From Propionibacteriaceae bacterium (GTDB lineage Bacteria; Actinomycetota; Actinomycetes; Propionibacteriales; Propionibacteriaceae): a stretch of DNA of 64,000 nucleotides. Positions 34,457-43,200 of this stretch are shown piece after piece. Position 1 is the stretch's first letter. Each line of letters opens with the position of its first letter. A model generated the notes under the pieces. That model made no database searches. It was not told the DNA's origin and was given only the letters and a program-made list of their open reading frames with translations. A program made the translations under genes and the position numbers. The stretch is taken from positions 1 to 64,000 of the forward strand of contig JAIRYW010000013.1 of NCBI GenBank assembly GCA_031267645.1. Direction: 5' to 3'.

Positions 34457-35857
34457 TTAGAAGGTCAACTTGCCCGGGTTCATGACCCCGGCCGGGTCGA
34501 GCAGACGCTTGAGGCCGTGCAACAGCTCGATGCCGGTGGCTCCGTGCTCGGCCTCCAGCCAGGGCGCCCGCTCGTAACCGACGCCGTGGTGGTGGCCGAT
34601 GATGGCGCCCTCGGCCAGGACGGCCTCCATGACGTCGCTCCAAAGCTGGTCGTAAGCCCGCAAGGCCTCGCCCTCGGTCGGCTTGGTGCCGGTCGAGATG
34701 ACATAGAGGCAAGCCCCGTCGGGGTAGATGTGCGAGACGTGGCCCATGACCGTGTCCATGGTCCGGCCGGCCGCCTGGCGCATGGTCTCCATAACCTTGG
34801 GCAGCGACGACCAGGTGGCCGCGATCTCGATGGCCTCGGCCACGCCGCCGTCGCGCGACACCTGGTCGGACATCCAAGAGACGTCGAAGCGCTTACGCTC
34901 CCAAGACTGGGCCGGCTCCTCGCCCTGGTCGCGACCGCCTTGTTCAGCCGCCAGCCGAGCCACGATCTGGGCCTGCGTCCGAGTCAACTCGGCCGCCCCC
35001 TCGTACAACAGGACCATCAGCCACGAGCCGTCGGCGACCGTGAACTGGGCGTGTTTGGCGGCCGTCTCGACCGGGTCGTAGATCCGCAGCACGGCCGGCA
35101 CGACGCCAGCCGCCTGCATGGCCCGGGTGGTGTCGAGGGCGGCCTCGAAGCTGTCGAAGGCGAAGGAGGCGTACAACCGGCTCTCCGGGATCGGCACGAC
35201 CTTGAGGGTGACTTCGGTGATGACGCCGAAACAGCCTTCGGAACCGAGGAAGAGCTGGCGCAGGTCCGGCCCGGTCGAGGCCCGGGGGGCGTTGTGCGAC
35301 TGGTAGATCTGGCCCGAGGGCAGCACCACCCGCAGCTCGGCCAGCCGGTCCTCGACGCTGCCGTAGAGGCTGGAGAAGGTGCCGGTGCCACGCATGGCGA
35401 TCGATCCGGCCACGCCGGCGGTGTAGAAGGACTGAGGGTAGTGGCCGCCGGTCAGCCCGTGCTGATTCAGCTCGGTCTCCAAATCGGACAGCAAGATCGA
35501 GCCCTGGACCCGGACCCGCCGGTTGTAGGGGTCGATCTCCAGGACCTGGTCGAAGTGGCGCAGATCGAGCAAGAGGCCGCCCTGCAATGGGATCTGGGAA
35601 CCCACCACCGAAGAGCCGGGGCCGCGCGGCGTGACCGGAACGCCGTTGGCCGAGCACCACTGCAAGACGGCCACGATGTCGGCCTCGTCCCGCGGCGTCA
35701 CCACGGCCTCGGCCAAGGCCACGTTCTGACCGCAGCGTTCCAACTTCTGCGAGCGGTAACTGGCGTCACGGGACAACAGGGCCAGTTCGGCCGGATCGGT
35801 CGAGACGCGGTCGGGGCCGACCAGCTGGCGGAGTTGGTCGATGTCTTCGGTCCTCAT
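34457..35857 (-). CDS. FAD-binding oxidase of the alkyl-DHAP synthase/GlcD superfamily
   Basis: A 466-residue flavoprotein. The FAD site is VTPRGPGSSVVGSQIPLQGG and GVAGSIAMRGTGTFSSLYG. The C-terminal domain carries GHVSHIYPDGACLYV and ends GAIIGHHHGVGYERAPWLEA and DPAGVMNPGKL. The triple-histidine HHHGVG resembles alkyldihydroxyacetonephosphate-synthase-type enzymes more than GlcD, which has GEHGVG. The reaction is unknown; oxidation or aldol-type exchange on a small hydroxy acid or DHAP ester is possible. It lies 127 nt downstream of an IclR regulator on the same strand, which probably controls it. Confidence 0.85.
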   Translation of the reverse strand: MRTEDIDQLRQLVGPDRVSTDPAELALLSRDASYRSQKLERCGQNVALAEAVVTPRDEADIVAVLQWCSANGVPVTPRGPGSSVVGSQIPLQGGLLLDLRHFDQVLEIDPYNRRVRVQGSILLSDLETELNQHGLTGGHYPQSFYTAGVAGSIAMRGTGTFSSLYGSVEDRLAELRVVLPSGQIYQSHNAPRASTGPDLRQLFLGSEGCFGVITEVTLKVVPIPESRLYASFAFDSFEAALDTTRAMQAAGVVPAVLRIYDPVETAAKHAQFTVADGSWLMVLLYEGAAELTRTQAQIVARLAAEQGGRDQGEEPAQSWERKRFDVSWMSDQVSRDGGVAEAIEIAATWSSLPKVMETMRQAAGRTMDTVMGHVSHIYPDGACLYVISTGTKPTEGEALRAYDQLWSDVMEAVLAEGAIIGHHHGVGYERAPWLEAEHGATGIELLHGLKRLLDPAGVMNPGKLTF

Positions 35858-35984
35858 ACGGGATCGCCTTTCGCTTGATTGGCCTCGAACTGGTTCGGGC
35901 GCCGATGAACGCCACTCAGCGCTGACCTGGGGTCAGGCCGGTGGCACGGGGTCGGTTCTGGGTCGTCGGCCCAGTCCTGACCTG

Positions 35985-36758
35985 TCATTTGGGATCGCCT
36001 CCGATGGAGAGCGAGAACTCCCGCGCGGTGGATTTCATGGCCCGCAGACAGCGGTCCGTGACTCGGACCTCGCGATCGGTGGACCAGGTCATGGACAAGG
36101 TGCCGACGACCTGGCGCCGGTTGCCCCAGATCGGCACGGCCACACAGCACAACCCGACCGCCACCTCGTGGTTGTCCAAGGCGAAGCCTTGGGCCAAGAC
36201 CCGCTCGCATTCCTCCCGCAAGCGGTCCGGCTGGGTGATCGTGTTCGGCGTCAGACGAGTCAAGGCGCGGGTGACGTAAGCGTCGACGGCCGACCTCTGA
36301 TGGGCCAGGAAGATCTTGCCCGAAGCGCTGGCGTGGGCCGGTCGACGGCTGCCCACCCTGACCGAACGATTGATCTGCTGGGAAGAGGCCGCCACCGTCA
36401 CGACCGTGCCCTGGTCGTAGACCGTGCAGTGGATCATTTGGTCGGTCATACGGGCCAACTCGTCCACCCGGACGACGGACTGACGCACGAACTCTCGCTG
36501 ACGGGAGGATTGCAGGGCCAGCTCTTCCACCATCGGGCCCAGACGGTAACAGTTCGATTGTTGAGCGGTCAGCTCGACCAGGCCGAGCGAGATCAACGAG
36601 CTCAGGTAGCGGTAGACCGTCCGGCGGGGCATGCCGGTCTCCTCGCACAGGCGGGCGACACCGGCTCCACCAGGCCCCGACCCAGACAGCACCTGGATCA
36701 AAGCGAAGGCATTCTCGACCGTTGCCAGCCCTTCATTGGGTCTAACCACATCATCCAT
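35985..36758 (-). CDS. IclR-family transcriptional regulator
   Basis: A 257-residue regulator. A winged helix-turn-helix occupies about residues 10-70 (ALIQVLSGSG, GVARLCEETGMPRRTVYRYL). The IclR effector domain follows (TVVTVAASSQQINRSVRVG, HASASGKIFLAH, VAVPIWGNRRQVVGTLSM). Members sense small carboxylates or aromatics. The start is set at ATG 36758, where the family begins; ATG at 36797 would add 13 residues. It sits between a two-component system and the FAD oxidase on one strand and most likely regulates the oxidase. Confidence 0.87.
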   Translation of the reverse strand: MDDVVRPNEGLATVENAFALIQVLSGSGPGGAGVARLCEETGMPRRTVYRYLSSLISLGLVELTAQQSNCYRLGPMVEELALQSSRQREFVRQSVVRVDELARMTDQMIHCTVYDQGTVVTVAASSQQINRSVRVGSRRPAHASASGKIFLAHQRSAVDAYVTRALTRLTPNTITQPDRLREECERVLAQGFALDNHEVAVGLCCVAVPIWGNRRQVVGTLSMTWSTDREVRVTDRCLRAMKSTAREFSLSIGGDPK

Positions 36759-36861
36759 CTTTGGCGCCTCGGCCTTCCCGATAAAGTCCAGTGCCATTCC
36801 CTGGCATCGCCCCACGGTCCCGCCCCGGCGACGGCCCAGGAGCCGGGAGACGACGCTTCGA

Positions 36862-37917
36862 TTATGACTCGGCCTCGGGAATGGACCCCGTCCGGGGCGC
36901 CTGGAGCGGTCGGTCCGGCCGAGTGCCGGCCAAAGGCAGACGGAGGGCGAAGACCGCGCCGGCGGAACTGGAAGACTCCACCGCCAGGTCGCCGCCGGCC
37001 CAACCGGCGATCTCGTTGGCCAAAGCCAGTCCGAGCCCGAAACCGCGCCGACCGCCCGACTCCGGACCGTGGGCGAAACGTTCGAAGACACGCTCAGGAT
37101 CGACTCCGGCCAGGCCGGGGCCCTGGTCGCGCACTCGCAGCACGGCCTGACTCCGTTCGACCTGGCAGTCGACCTCGACCTGGCCGCCGGCCGGCGAGTG
37201 CTGGATGGCGTTGTCGACCAAGGCCACGATGGCGCGCTCCAGCGACGAGGCGGCCAAGGCCACCTGGGACGCCTCCCGTATTGTCAATATAATCTTGACA
37301 TTTCTTTGCTGGGCCATCAGATCGAGCGAATCGATCGCCCGTCCGGCGGCCTGGGCCAGGTCGGCCTGGTCGGAGCCGGACTGGGCCGCTCCCTCGGCCG
37401 CCAGCAAGAGGTCGTCCAGCACCCCCCGCATACGGTCGGTGTCACGGCGCAACTCGGCCAAGGTCGAACCGACCGGATGCCCCCGCTCCAAACGACGGCC
37501 CAGGACTTGGACCCGGGAGTCCAAGACGGTCAGAGGGGTGCGTAGCTCGTGGGCGGCGTCGGCCACGAAATGACGCTGCAGTTCGAGGGCCTGCGACAGC
37601 GGGGCGACGGCCCGGCGGGCGGCCAGCCAGGCGGTCAAACCGAGCAAGACCACCCCGACCAGGCAGACGACGACCAAGACGACCATCAGATGGTTGACCT
37701 CGACCACCCAGACGCCTTCGATCGGGCCGGGCCAGCGCGTCTCGGACTGCCAGGGCGACCCGGGCGGGCGGGGCCGGCCCTCGGGCCGCGATCGAGCCAC
37801 GATGGTGGCCACCAACAGGCCGGCCGCCACCAACAGGATCAGGACGGAGGCGGCGGCGACATACAGTCCGACCGACAGAGAGGCGCGGCGGACCCGGCGG
37901 GCGTCGGCGTTGGGCAT
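36862..37917 (-). CDS. Sensor histidine kinase
   Basis: A 351-residue membrane kinase. Two transmembrane helices (about 16-41 and 76-98) flank a short external loop of about 35 residues, so it may sense membrane events or a partner rather than a bound ligand. The H box is FVADAAHELRTPLT with His123. The N, G1 and G2 boxes are LVDNAIQHSPAG, RDQGPGL and GFGLGLALANEIAGWAGG. No clear HAMP domain is seen. It begins 9 nt after the response-regulator gene, forming a standard pair. Confidence 0.92.
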   Translation of the reverse strand: MPNADARRVRRASLSVGLYVAAASVLILLVAAGLLVATIVARSRPEGRPRPPGSPWQSETRWPGPIEGVWVVEVNHLMVVLVVVCLVGVVLLGLTAWLAARRAVAPLSQALELQRHFVADAAHELRTPLTVLDSRVQVLGRRLERGHPVGSTLAELRRDTDRMRGVLDDLLLAAEGAAQSGSDQADLAQAAGRAIDSLDLMAQQRNVKIILTIREASQVALAASSLERAIVALVDNAIQHSPAGGQVEVDCQVERSQAVLRVRDQGPGLAGVDPERVFERFAHGPESGGRRGFGLGLALANEIAGWAGGDLAVESSSSAGAVFALRLPLAGTRPDRPLQAPRTGSIPEAES

Positions 37918-37926
37918 GGCTCGGCC

Positions 37927-38637
37927 TCAGTCCGGCTGGCCCAGACGGTAGCCGCGGAAGCGCACCGTCTCGACCATGGAATGGCAGGTCTTCTTCCGCA
38001 GGTAGTGCACGTAAGTGTCCACCGTGCCGGGACTGTCGTCCCGTTCGAAGACGGCCGACAGAATCTCCTCCCGGCTGAAGACGTGCTCCGGGCTGCGGCT
38101 CAATAAGCCCAACAGGGCCGACTCGGCGGCGGTCAGGGCGACCCTCTCACCGATCGGAGAATAGATAGTTTCATTGTTAGGGGTGAAGAGCCAGTCGCCC
38201 ACCTGGACCCGCCGGCCGACAGCGGTGAAACCGCGGCGCAGAGCCCGCAACCGGGCCAGCAGCTCCTCGAAGTCGAAGGGCTTGACCAGGTAGTCGTTGG
38301 CCCCCGAGTCCAACCCCTCGACCCGTTGGGCGACCGAACCCAAAGCGGTCAACAACAGGACCGGGGTGGTGACATGGGCCCGCCGCACCGCCCGCACCAA
38401 CTCGACCCCGTCCATTCCGGGCAGGCGCCGGTCCACCACCATCAGGTCGTAGTGCCGCCTCAGCGCCAGGTCCAAGGCCGCCTCACCGGTGGCCGCGCCG
38501 TCCACCCGGTAGACCTCGCCCAAGACCTCGGCCGACAAGGCGGCCAGCTCCGGGTCGTCCTCCACCAGGAGCAAACTGTCGCGCGCCTGATCGACCGGAT
38601 AGCCGGTCGCCGGACCTGGGCTGGACGCAGTCGCCAT
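37927..38637 (-). CDS. OmpR-family response regulator
   Basis: A 236-residue regulator. The receiver domain has the acidic pair LLLVEDDPE, the phosphorylated Asp69 in LMVVDRRLPGMDG, the Thr/Ser in LLLTALG and the Lys in DYLVKPFDFEE. The C-terminal winged helix is LTAAESALLGLLSRSPEHVF and TVDTYVHYLRKKT. It is the first gene of a pair with the downstream histidine kinase, divergent from the split transketolase. CACAAT lies 6 nt before the ATG and could be a -10 of a leaderless message. Target genes are unknown; the adjacent transketolase promoter is one candidate. Confidence 0.92.
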   Translation of the reverse strand: MATASSPGPATGYPVDQARDSLLLVEDDPELAALSAEVLGEVYRVDGAATGEAALDLALRRHYDLMVVDRRLPGMDGVELVRAVRRAHVTTPVLLLTALGSVAQRVEGLDSGANDYLVKPFDFEELLARLRALRRGFTAVGRRVQVGDWLFTPNNETIYSPIGERVALTAAESALLGLLSRSPEHVFSREEILSAVFERDDSPGTVDTYVHYLRKKTCHSMVETVRFRGYRLGQPD

Positions 38638-38824
38638 GCAGCCATTGTGGCGCGGCCGACTCAGACAGGTCTAAGAATCGCTCGACTCCAGGCCAGCCCC
38701 GGCCGACCCACCGGCCGGCCAGAGCCTCCGGACCGGTCAGGCGCCGGACCAGAACTGGTCCGAGCGACCAAGACACCGGACACATCCCCAGCCGGGGTTC
38801 GACTGGCCCGGACCGGGCGCGCCC

Positions 38825-38830
38825 TATGCT
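38825..38830 (+). promoter_or_regulatory. TATGCT -10 box of the transketolase pair
   Basis: TATGCT lies 30 nt before the transketolase ATG at 38861. A transcript starting about 38837 would have a leader of about 24 nt containing the CAGGAGAG ribosome-binding site. No good -35 at 16-18 bp was seen. Confidence 0.45.
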
Positions 38831-38860
38831 GGGGGCGAACGCACCCGCAGGAGAGACCCC

Positions 38861-39712
38861 ATGACGACACTCTCGGAGACCGAGCTGAGCCAGTTGCGTC
38901 AGACCGCCAACCGGCTGAGGCAGCACACGGTGGCGATGCTGGCGGCGGCTCAGTCCGGCCACGCGGCCGGCCCCTTGGGCATGGCCGAGATCATGACGGC
39001 GCTGTATTTCTCCGTCATGCGCCACGACCCCAAGCGACCGGACTGGTCGGAGCGCGACGTCTTCTTCCTCAGCAACGGCCACACCGCCCCCGTGTTGTAC
39101 GCCGCCCTGGCCGAAGCGGGCTACTTCCCGCTCTCCGAACTGGGTTCGCTACGCCGCTTCGGCTCCCGCCTGCAAGGCCACCCCGAGCGCGGCGCCCTGC
39201 CCGGGCTGGAGTCGACCTCCGGCCCGTTGGGCGAGGGCTTGAGCCAGGCCGCCGGATACGCCTACGCCCTGAAATACCTCCAAGCGGCCCCGCGCCGCTT
39301 CTGCTACGTCGTGATGGGCGACGGCGAACTGAACGAGGGCAACGTCTGGGAAGCCGCCATGTTCGCCAGCAAGTACGGCCTAGGCCAGCTGATCGGCTTG
39401 GTCGACCGCAACTACATTCAGATCGACGGCGGCACCGAGCAGGTCATGCCGCTGGACGACCTGGCCGCCAAATGGCGCGCCTTCGGCTGGCACACCTTGG
39501 AGATCGACGGCAACGACGTGGCCCAAGTGGTGGCGGCCTGCCGCGCCGCCCAGGCCGTCCGTTCGCGCCCCAGCGTCATCATCGCCCACACCGTGCCCGG
39601 GGCCGGGGTCGACTTCATGGAGTACGACTACCGCTGGCACGGCAAGGCCCCGAACCGGGAGGAGGCCGAACAGGCCTTAGCCCAGTTGTCTCAGGAGGAG
39701 GCCCGCCTGTGA
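38861..39712 (+). CDS. Transketolase-like, N-terminal (TPP pyrimidine partner) subunit
   Basis: A 283-residue protein equal to the N-terminal TPP-binding third of transketolase. It has the H-x-x-x-(P) substrate region FLSNGHTAPVLYAALAEAGY, and GPLGEGLSQAAGYAYALK. The thiamine-diphosphate motif is VVMGDGELNEGNVWEAAMFA, then VDRNYIQIDG. It must work with the next gene, which supplies the other two domains; such split transketolases are common in anaerobes and in carbohydrate catabolic clusters. The start has a CAGGAGAG Shine-Dalgarno. The stop overlaps the next start codon. Confidence 0.92.
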   Translation: MTTLSETELSQLRQTANRLRQHTVAMLAAAQSGHAAGPLGMAEIMTALYFSVMRHDPKRPDWSERDVFFLSNGHTAPVLYAALAEAGYFPLSELGSLRRFGSRLQGHPERGALPGLESTSGPLGEGLSQAAGYAYALKYLQAAPRRFCYVVMGDGELNEGNVWEAAMFASKYGLGQLIGLVDRNYIQIDGGTEQVMPLDDLAAKWRAFGWHTLEIDGNDVAQVVAACRAAQAVRSRPSVIIAHTVPGAGVDFMEYDYRWHGKAPNREEAEQALAQLSQEEARL

Positions 39713-40704
39713 CCATGGTCAAGCTGACCGACTATCCGGTCGAAACGACCGCCCTGAGCACGGGCGGACCGTCCGAGCCGCTGCGCCAAGGCTTCGGCCG
39801 CGGCCTGGTGGCGGCGGGCGAGCGTAACGCCCAAGTGGTGGCGCTGTGCGCCGACCTGACCGATTCGACCTCGATGCGCGGTTTCGCCGAGCGCTTCCCG
39901 GAGCGCTTCATCGAGGTCGGCGTGGCCGAGCAGAACCTGGTCACGGTGGCGGCCGGCTTGGCCTTGGCCGGTTTCATCCCCTTCACCGCCTCGTACGCCG
40001 CCTTCAGCCCGGGTCGCAACTGGGAGCAGATCAAGACCACGGCCAGCCTGAACCGCCAGCCGGTCAAGATCGTCGGCGCCCACGCCGGACTGGTGACCGG
40101 CTTGGACGGCGCCACCCACCAGATGCTGGAGGACATCGCCTTGATGAGGGTGATCCCGAACATGGTGGTGTTGGCCCCGGGCGACAGCCGGGAGGCGGAG
40201 AAGGCCACTCTGGCCCTGGCGGCCGACGACCGGCCCGGTTACATCCGGCTGGCCCGCGAGGCCACGCCGCTGTTCAGTCAACCCGAGGCCCCCTTCGAGA
40301 TCGGACCGGCCTACCAGTTGACCATCGGCCACGACGTCACGGTGGTGTCGACCGGGGCCATGACGCCGGAGGCGTTGCACGCGGCCGATCTGCTGACGGA
40401 CCAGAACATCGCGGTCGAGGTCATCCACTGCCCCACCATCAAGCCGCTCGACCTCGACACCATCTGGGCCAGCGCCAAACGCACCCGGCGGGTCGTGACG
40501 GTCGAGGAGGGCCAGATCATCGGCGGCCTGGGCTCGGCCGTGGCCGAGGGTTTGAGCGAGGTGCACCCGGTGCCGATCAAACGCCTGGGCGTGCGGGACC
40601 GCTTCGGCCAGACCGGCCAGCCCCAGGAGCTGTGGAACGCTTACGAGCTGTCGGCGCCCCACCTGGCCCGCCAGATCGGGGCCTTCGTGCGCCAGCCCCG
40701 CTGA
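39709..40704 (+). CDS. Transketolase-like, C-terminal subunit
   Basis: A 331-residue protein with the central pyrimidine-binding domain (IEVGVAEQNLVTVAAGLALA, carrying the conserved glutamate that activates TPP) and the C-terminal domain of transketolase. With the preceding gene it forms one complete enzyme moving two-carbon ketol units between sugar phosphates. GTG at 39709 is preferred because AGGAGGAGG lies 8 nt upstream and gives a 4-nt GTGA overlap; ATG at 39715 is the alternative. No typical transketolase partners (tal, rpe) are adjacent, so it may serve a special pathway rather than the main pentose phosphate route. Confidence 0.92.
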   Translation: MTMVKLTDYPVETTALSTGGPSEPLRQGFGRGLVAAGERNAQVVALCADLTDSTSMRGFAERFPERFIEVGVAEQNLVTVAAGLALAGFIPFTASYAAFSPGRNWEQIKTTASLNRQPVKIVGAHAGLVTGLDGATHQMLEDIALMRVIPNMVVLAPGDSREAEKATLALAADDRPGYIRLAREATPLFSQPEAPFEIGPAYQLTIGHDVTVVSTGAMTPEALHAADLLTDQNIAVEVIHCPTIKPLDLDTIWASAKRTRRVVTVEEGQIIGGLGSAVAEGLSEVHPVPIKRLGVRDRFGQTGQPQELWNAYELSAPHLARQIGAFVRQPR

Positions 40705-40717
40705 GTCCGGCCCCGGC

Positions 40718-42514
40718 TCAGGTGGCCAAACCGGCCAAGGTCTGACGTAGGGTCGCGGTCTCGCTGGCGATCAGCTCGGCGCTGATATTCGAGCTGACCG
40801 GGATTTGAGCGGCCAGCTCGGTCAACAGGCGGTCGGCCAGACCGGAGGCGTAGATCTGCTCGACCAGGGCGATCCGCTTGGCCTCGACCGCGGCGGCGAA
40901 ATCAGCATTGGCTTCGAAGCGATCGATCAGAGTGTTGCTGACGCCCATGGTCCCACCGGCGCCCAGTCCACCGACCGGCGTCCGGCCGGCGGCGGCTCCG
41001 GCCTCGGGCAGACCTGCCCCCAGCGCCCCTGGGTCGAACTGGGCCGGGTCCATTTGGGTCGGATCCATTTGGGTCGGATCGAATTGGGTCGGGTCCATCT
41101 GGGTCGGGTCGAACCGGGTCGTCCCGCCTGGCCTGGTCCCGCCCCAGCCGCCGGGGCGCTGGGCGCCGGCTCTAGGGACGGCCGTCGGAACGGTTCCGCC
41201 CGGGGCAGTCCCGGCCGGAGCGATCGGGCCGGCGGAACTGGTCGGCTGGGCGGAAGCGATCGGGCTGGCTGACGGCGACGGGCTGGTCGAAGCGGACGCC
41301 GGACTGGCGTCGGCCGTGGGCTGGACCGGATCGGCCGGATCGGGCGACTCCGGCGTCTGGCCCCGGGTCGTTCCGGGCCAGCCTCCGGCGCCCAAGCCGC
41401 CTCGGCCGCCGCTGAAAGCCAGGTTGAGGTCCCAAGCCACCACGCTGATCCGGTCGTCGCCGGCGTCGTACCACAGGTAACCGTTGCGGCCCGGCCCGTC
41501 CAGGGCGTCGGAGTTGCCCAGGATCGACTGCGTGGCCAGATAAGTGGCCAATCCGTCGACGTCGACCCAATCGTCCAACTCGGCCGCGAAACGCTCGTCC
41601 GAGGCCTCTTCCAGCCATTCCAACAACTCGATCACCGGTTGGATGTCCCACACCCCGGTGGCCGAGACCTGTTTGAAGTCGTCTTCGTACTCGGTCTGGT
41701 CCTGGCCTTGGTAGGCGAACTGCCCGGTCGACAAGACCTTGTACAAAGCTCCGTCGCCCCCCAGGACGGATTGGGCGTAGCCGGCCTCGGGCACCTCCAC
41801 CACCAAGCGGGTGACGGCCGCGCGCTGGTTGACGGTGTAGAGGCAATAGGCCGAACGCTGGGAGGGCTGGGAGGTCTGGGCCGTGACAGCCAGGGCCAAG
41901 GCCTCGTTCAGCAGGGTCTCGAAGCTGTTGGCGAAACCGGCGGCCGGGCGCACCGCCAACTCGGTCAAGCCCTGGTAGGCCCGCCCCTTGACGTAATGGT
42001 CGAAGGAGATCAGCCAGGGCAGGGTCTCCGGCCGACTGGCGCTGAGAGCTGACTCCGTGCCCTCCCCCAAAGCCCCGCCGGCCGGATCGAACCCGCCGCC
42101 GGTGCCGGTCGAGGTCGATCCGGTCGTGGCGCCAGACCGGTCGTCCCGCAGCATCCGCAAGGTCGAGTTGCCTTTGAGGCGCAAGCCGACGTCGCTCACG
42201 ACGACGCCGTCGACGACCAGGTCGCCTGGGATCCAGGTCTTGCTCTGGCCGTCGAAGTAATCGTCCAACAACATGTCCAAATCGGATTCTTGGAAAGACA
42301 GCTCGATGCGGTGCTCCACCGTGGGGTCGAACAAAGACACCGTCCCGGCCACGTCCTGGCTGACGTCGTCGTCCGCCGCCGGCGGCGCCACCGCGTACGG
42401 CTTGAGGGGAAGGGAGCCGAACAGGCCCATGACCAGCCCGGCCGCCCCCAGCCCGATCACCACACCTTTCCAGTGCCGCCGCCAAGGGAGCGGCGCCAGC
42501 CGCCGCAGACTCAT
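40718..42514 (-). CDS. CotH kinase family secreted or membrane-anchored protein
   Basis: A 598-residue protein. An N-terminal transmembrane anchor (about 17-37) precedes a CotH domain: FQESDLDMLLDDYFDG, VVSDVGLRLKGNSTLR, PWLISFDHYVKGRAYQG and the metal-site-like VVAWDLNLAFSG. A low-complexity segment (about 370-515) contains Ser/Ala/Pro runs and a pentapeptide repeat (FDPTQ-MDPTQ, six or seven copies), then a C-terminal helical part. CotH proteins are atypical kinases, known to phosphorylate spore coat proteins in Bacillus; here the extracellular target is unknown. The ATGA overlap with the DUF4956 gene and adjacency to a VTC protein reproduce a gene set seen in other bacteria. Confidence 0.88.
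   Translation of the reverse strand: MSLRRLAPLPWRRHWKGVVIGLGAAGLVMGLFGSLPLKPYAVAPPAADDDVSQDVAGTVSLFDPTVEHRIELSFQESDLDMLLDDYFDGQSKTWIPGDLVVDGVVVSDVGLRLKGNSTLRMLRDDRSGATTGSTSTGTGGGFDPAGGALGEGTESALSASRPETLPWLISFDHYVKGRAYQGLTELAVRPAAGFANSFETLLNEALALAVTAQTSQPSQRSAYCLYTVNQRAAVTRLVVEVPEAGYAQSVLGGDGALYKVLSTGQFAYQGQDQTEYEDDFKQVSATGVWDIQPVIELLEWLEEASDERFAAELDDWVDVDGLATYLATQSILGNSDALDGPGRNGYLWYDAGDDRISVVAWDLNLAFSGGRGGLGAGGWPGTTRGQTPESPDPADPVQPTADASPASASTSPSPSASPIASAQPTSSAGPIAPAGTAPGGTVPTAVPRAGAQRPGGWGGTRPGGTTRFDPTQMDPTQFDPTQMDPTQMDPAQFDPGALGAGLPEAGAAAGRTPVGGLGAGGTMGVSNTLIDRFEANADFAAAVEAKRIALVEQIYASGLADRLLTELAAQIPVSSNISAELIASETATLRQTLAGLAT
41037..41115 (-). repeat. 15-bp tandem repeats in the CotH gene
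   Basis: About five to six 15-bp units (plus strand GGTCGGATCCATTTG/GGTCGGGTCCATCTG) encode alternating MDPTQ and FDPTQ pentapeptides. The period keeps the frame and the copies are nearly identical. Confidence 0.85.
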
Positions 42515-43185
42515 AAGTCCGTCTGGTCGTAGCCGGTCAAGACGGTCGCCTTCTGACCGCCGCTGAGCGCGCTCAACTGTTCGATCAGTTGACCCGGCGT
42601 GACGCCCTTCTTGAGCCGGGCGGTGTAGAACAGCTCGTTCAGGGCCCCGCCGTGGATCGACTCCAACGAGACCAGCTCGAACTCGCTGGTCCGCTTCAGC
42701 AACAGGTCCTCGACCTGGTCTTGGTAAGTCGCCTCGGGTGGCACTTGGACCTTGACCACCTGGCGTTTGAGGTCGAGTTTGAACCAGTTCAACCGGTTCA
42801 TCAAGACGACTACGGCGCAGATGGCCACGGTCGCGACCGCGGCCAAGAGGTAGAAGCGGGTGCCGGTGGCCATGCCCACGGCCATGACCAAGAAGATGAA
42901 GCCGACGTCGCGCGTCTCCTTGATGGCGTTCCGGAAGCGCACCACCGACAGGGCCCCGACCAGGGCGAAGGCGCGGGCGATGTTGGAGCCGACCACCAGC
43001 ATGATGACGGCGATCACCATGCCGACCAAGACCAGGGTCTGGACGAAGGACTGACTGTAAGAGACATTGCGATGGGTCAGCCGGTAGACCCAGCCGATCA
43101 GAGCCGACAGGACGAAGGACAGAACCAGGCTGAGCCCGACGTCCCACAGCGAGAAGGTGGCGGACAGGTCTTGGAAGACAGGCAT
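42511..43185 (-). CDS. DUF4956 membrane protein
   Basis: A 224-residue protein. Hydrophobic segments near residues 15-32, 48-70 and 95-125 suggest three or four membrane helices. The conserved DUF4956 sequence is ARAFALVGALSVVRFRNAIK followed by ETRDVGFIFLVMAVGMA. The cytoplasmic C-terminal 90 residues are soluble. The family almost always lies beside VTC-domain polyphosphate polymerases and CotH proteins, as here, so it may form a channel or export partner for the polymer; that role is inferred. AAGGGG precedes the ATG. The stop overlaps cotH. Confidence 0.88.
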   Translation of the reverse strand: MPVFQDLSATFSLWDVGLSLVLSFVLSALIGWVYRLTHRNVSYSQSFVQTLVLVGMVIAVIMLVVGSNIARAFALVGALSVVRFRNAIKETRDVGFIFLVMAVGMATGTRFYLLAAVATVAICAVVVLMNRLNWFKLDLKRQVVKVQVPPEATYQDQVEDLLLKRTSEFELVSLESIHGGALNELFYTARLKKGVTPGQLIEQLSALSGGQKATVLTGYDQTDL

Positions 43186-43200
43186 ATCAATTCCCCTTAA

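Noticed and set aside
36862..38637. Two-component system as regulator of the catabolic island
   Set aside because: It is more than 5 kb away, in another transcription unit, with the IclR, transketolase and VTC genes between. The island has its own FCD regulator.
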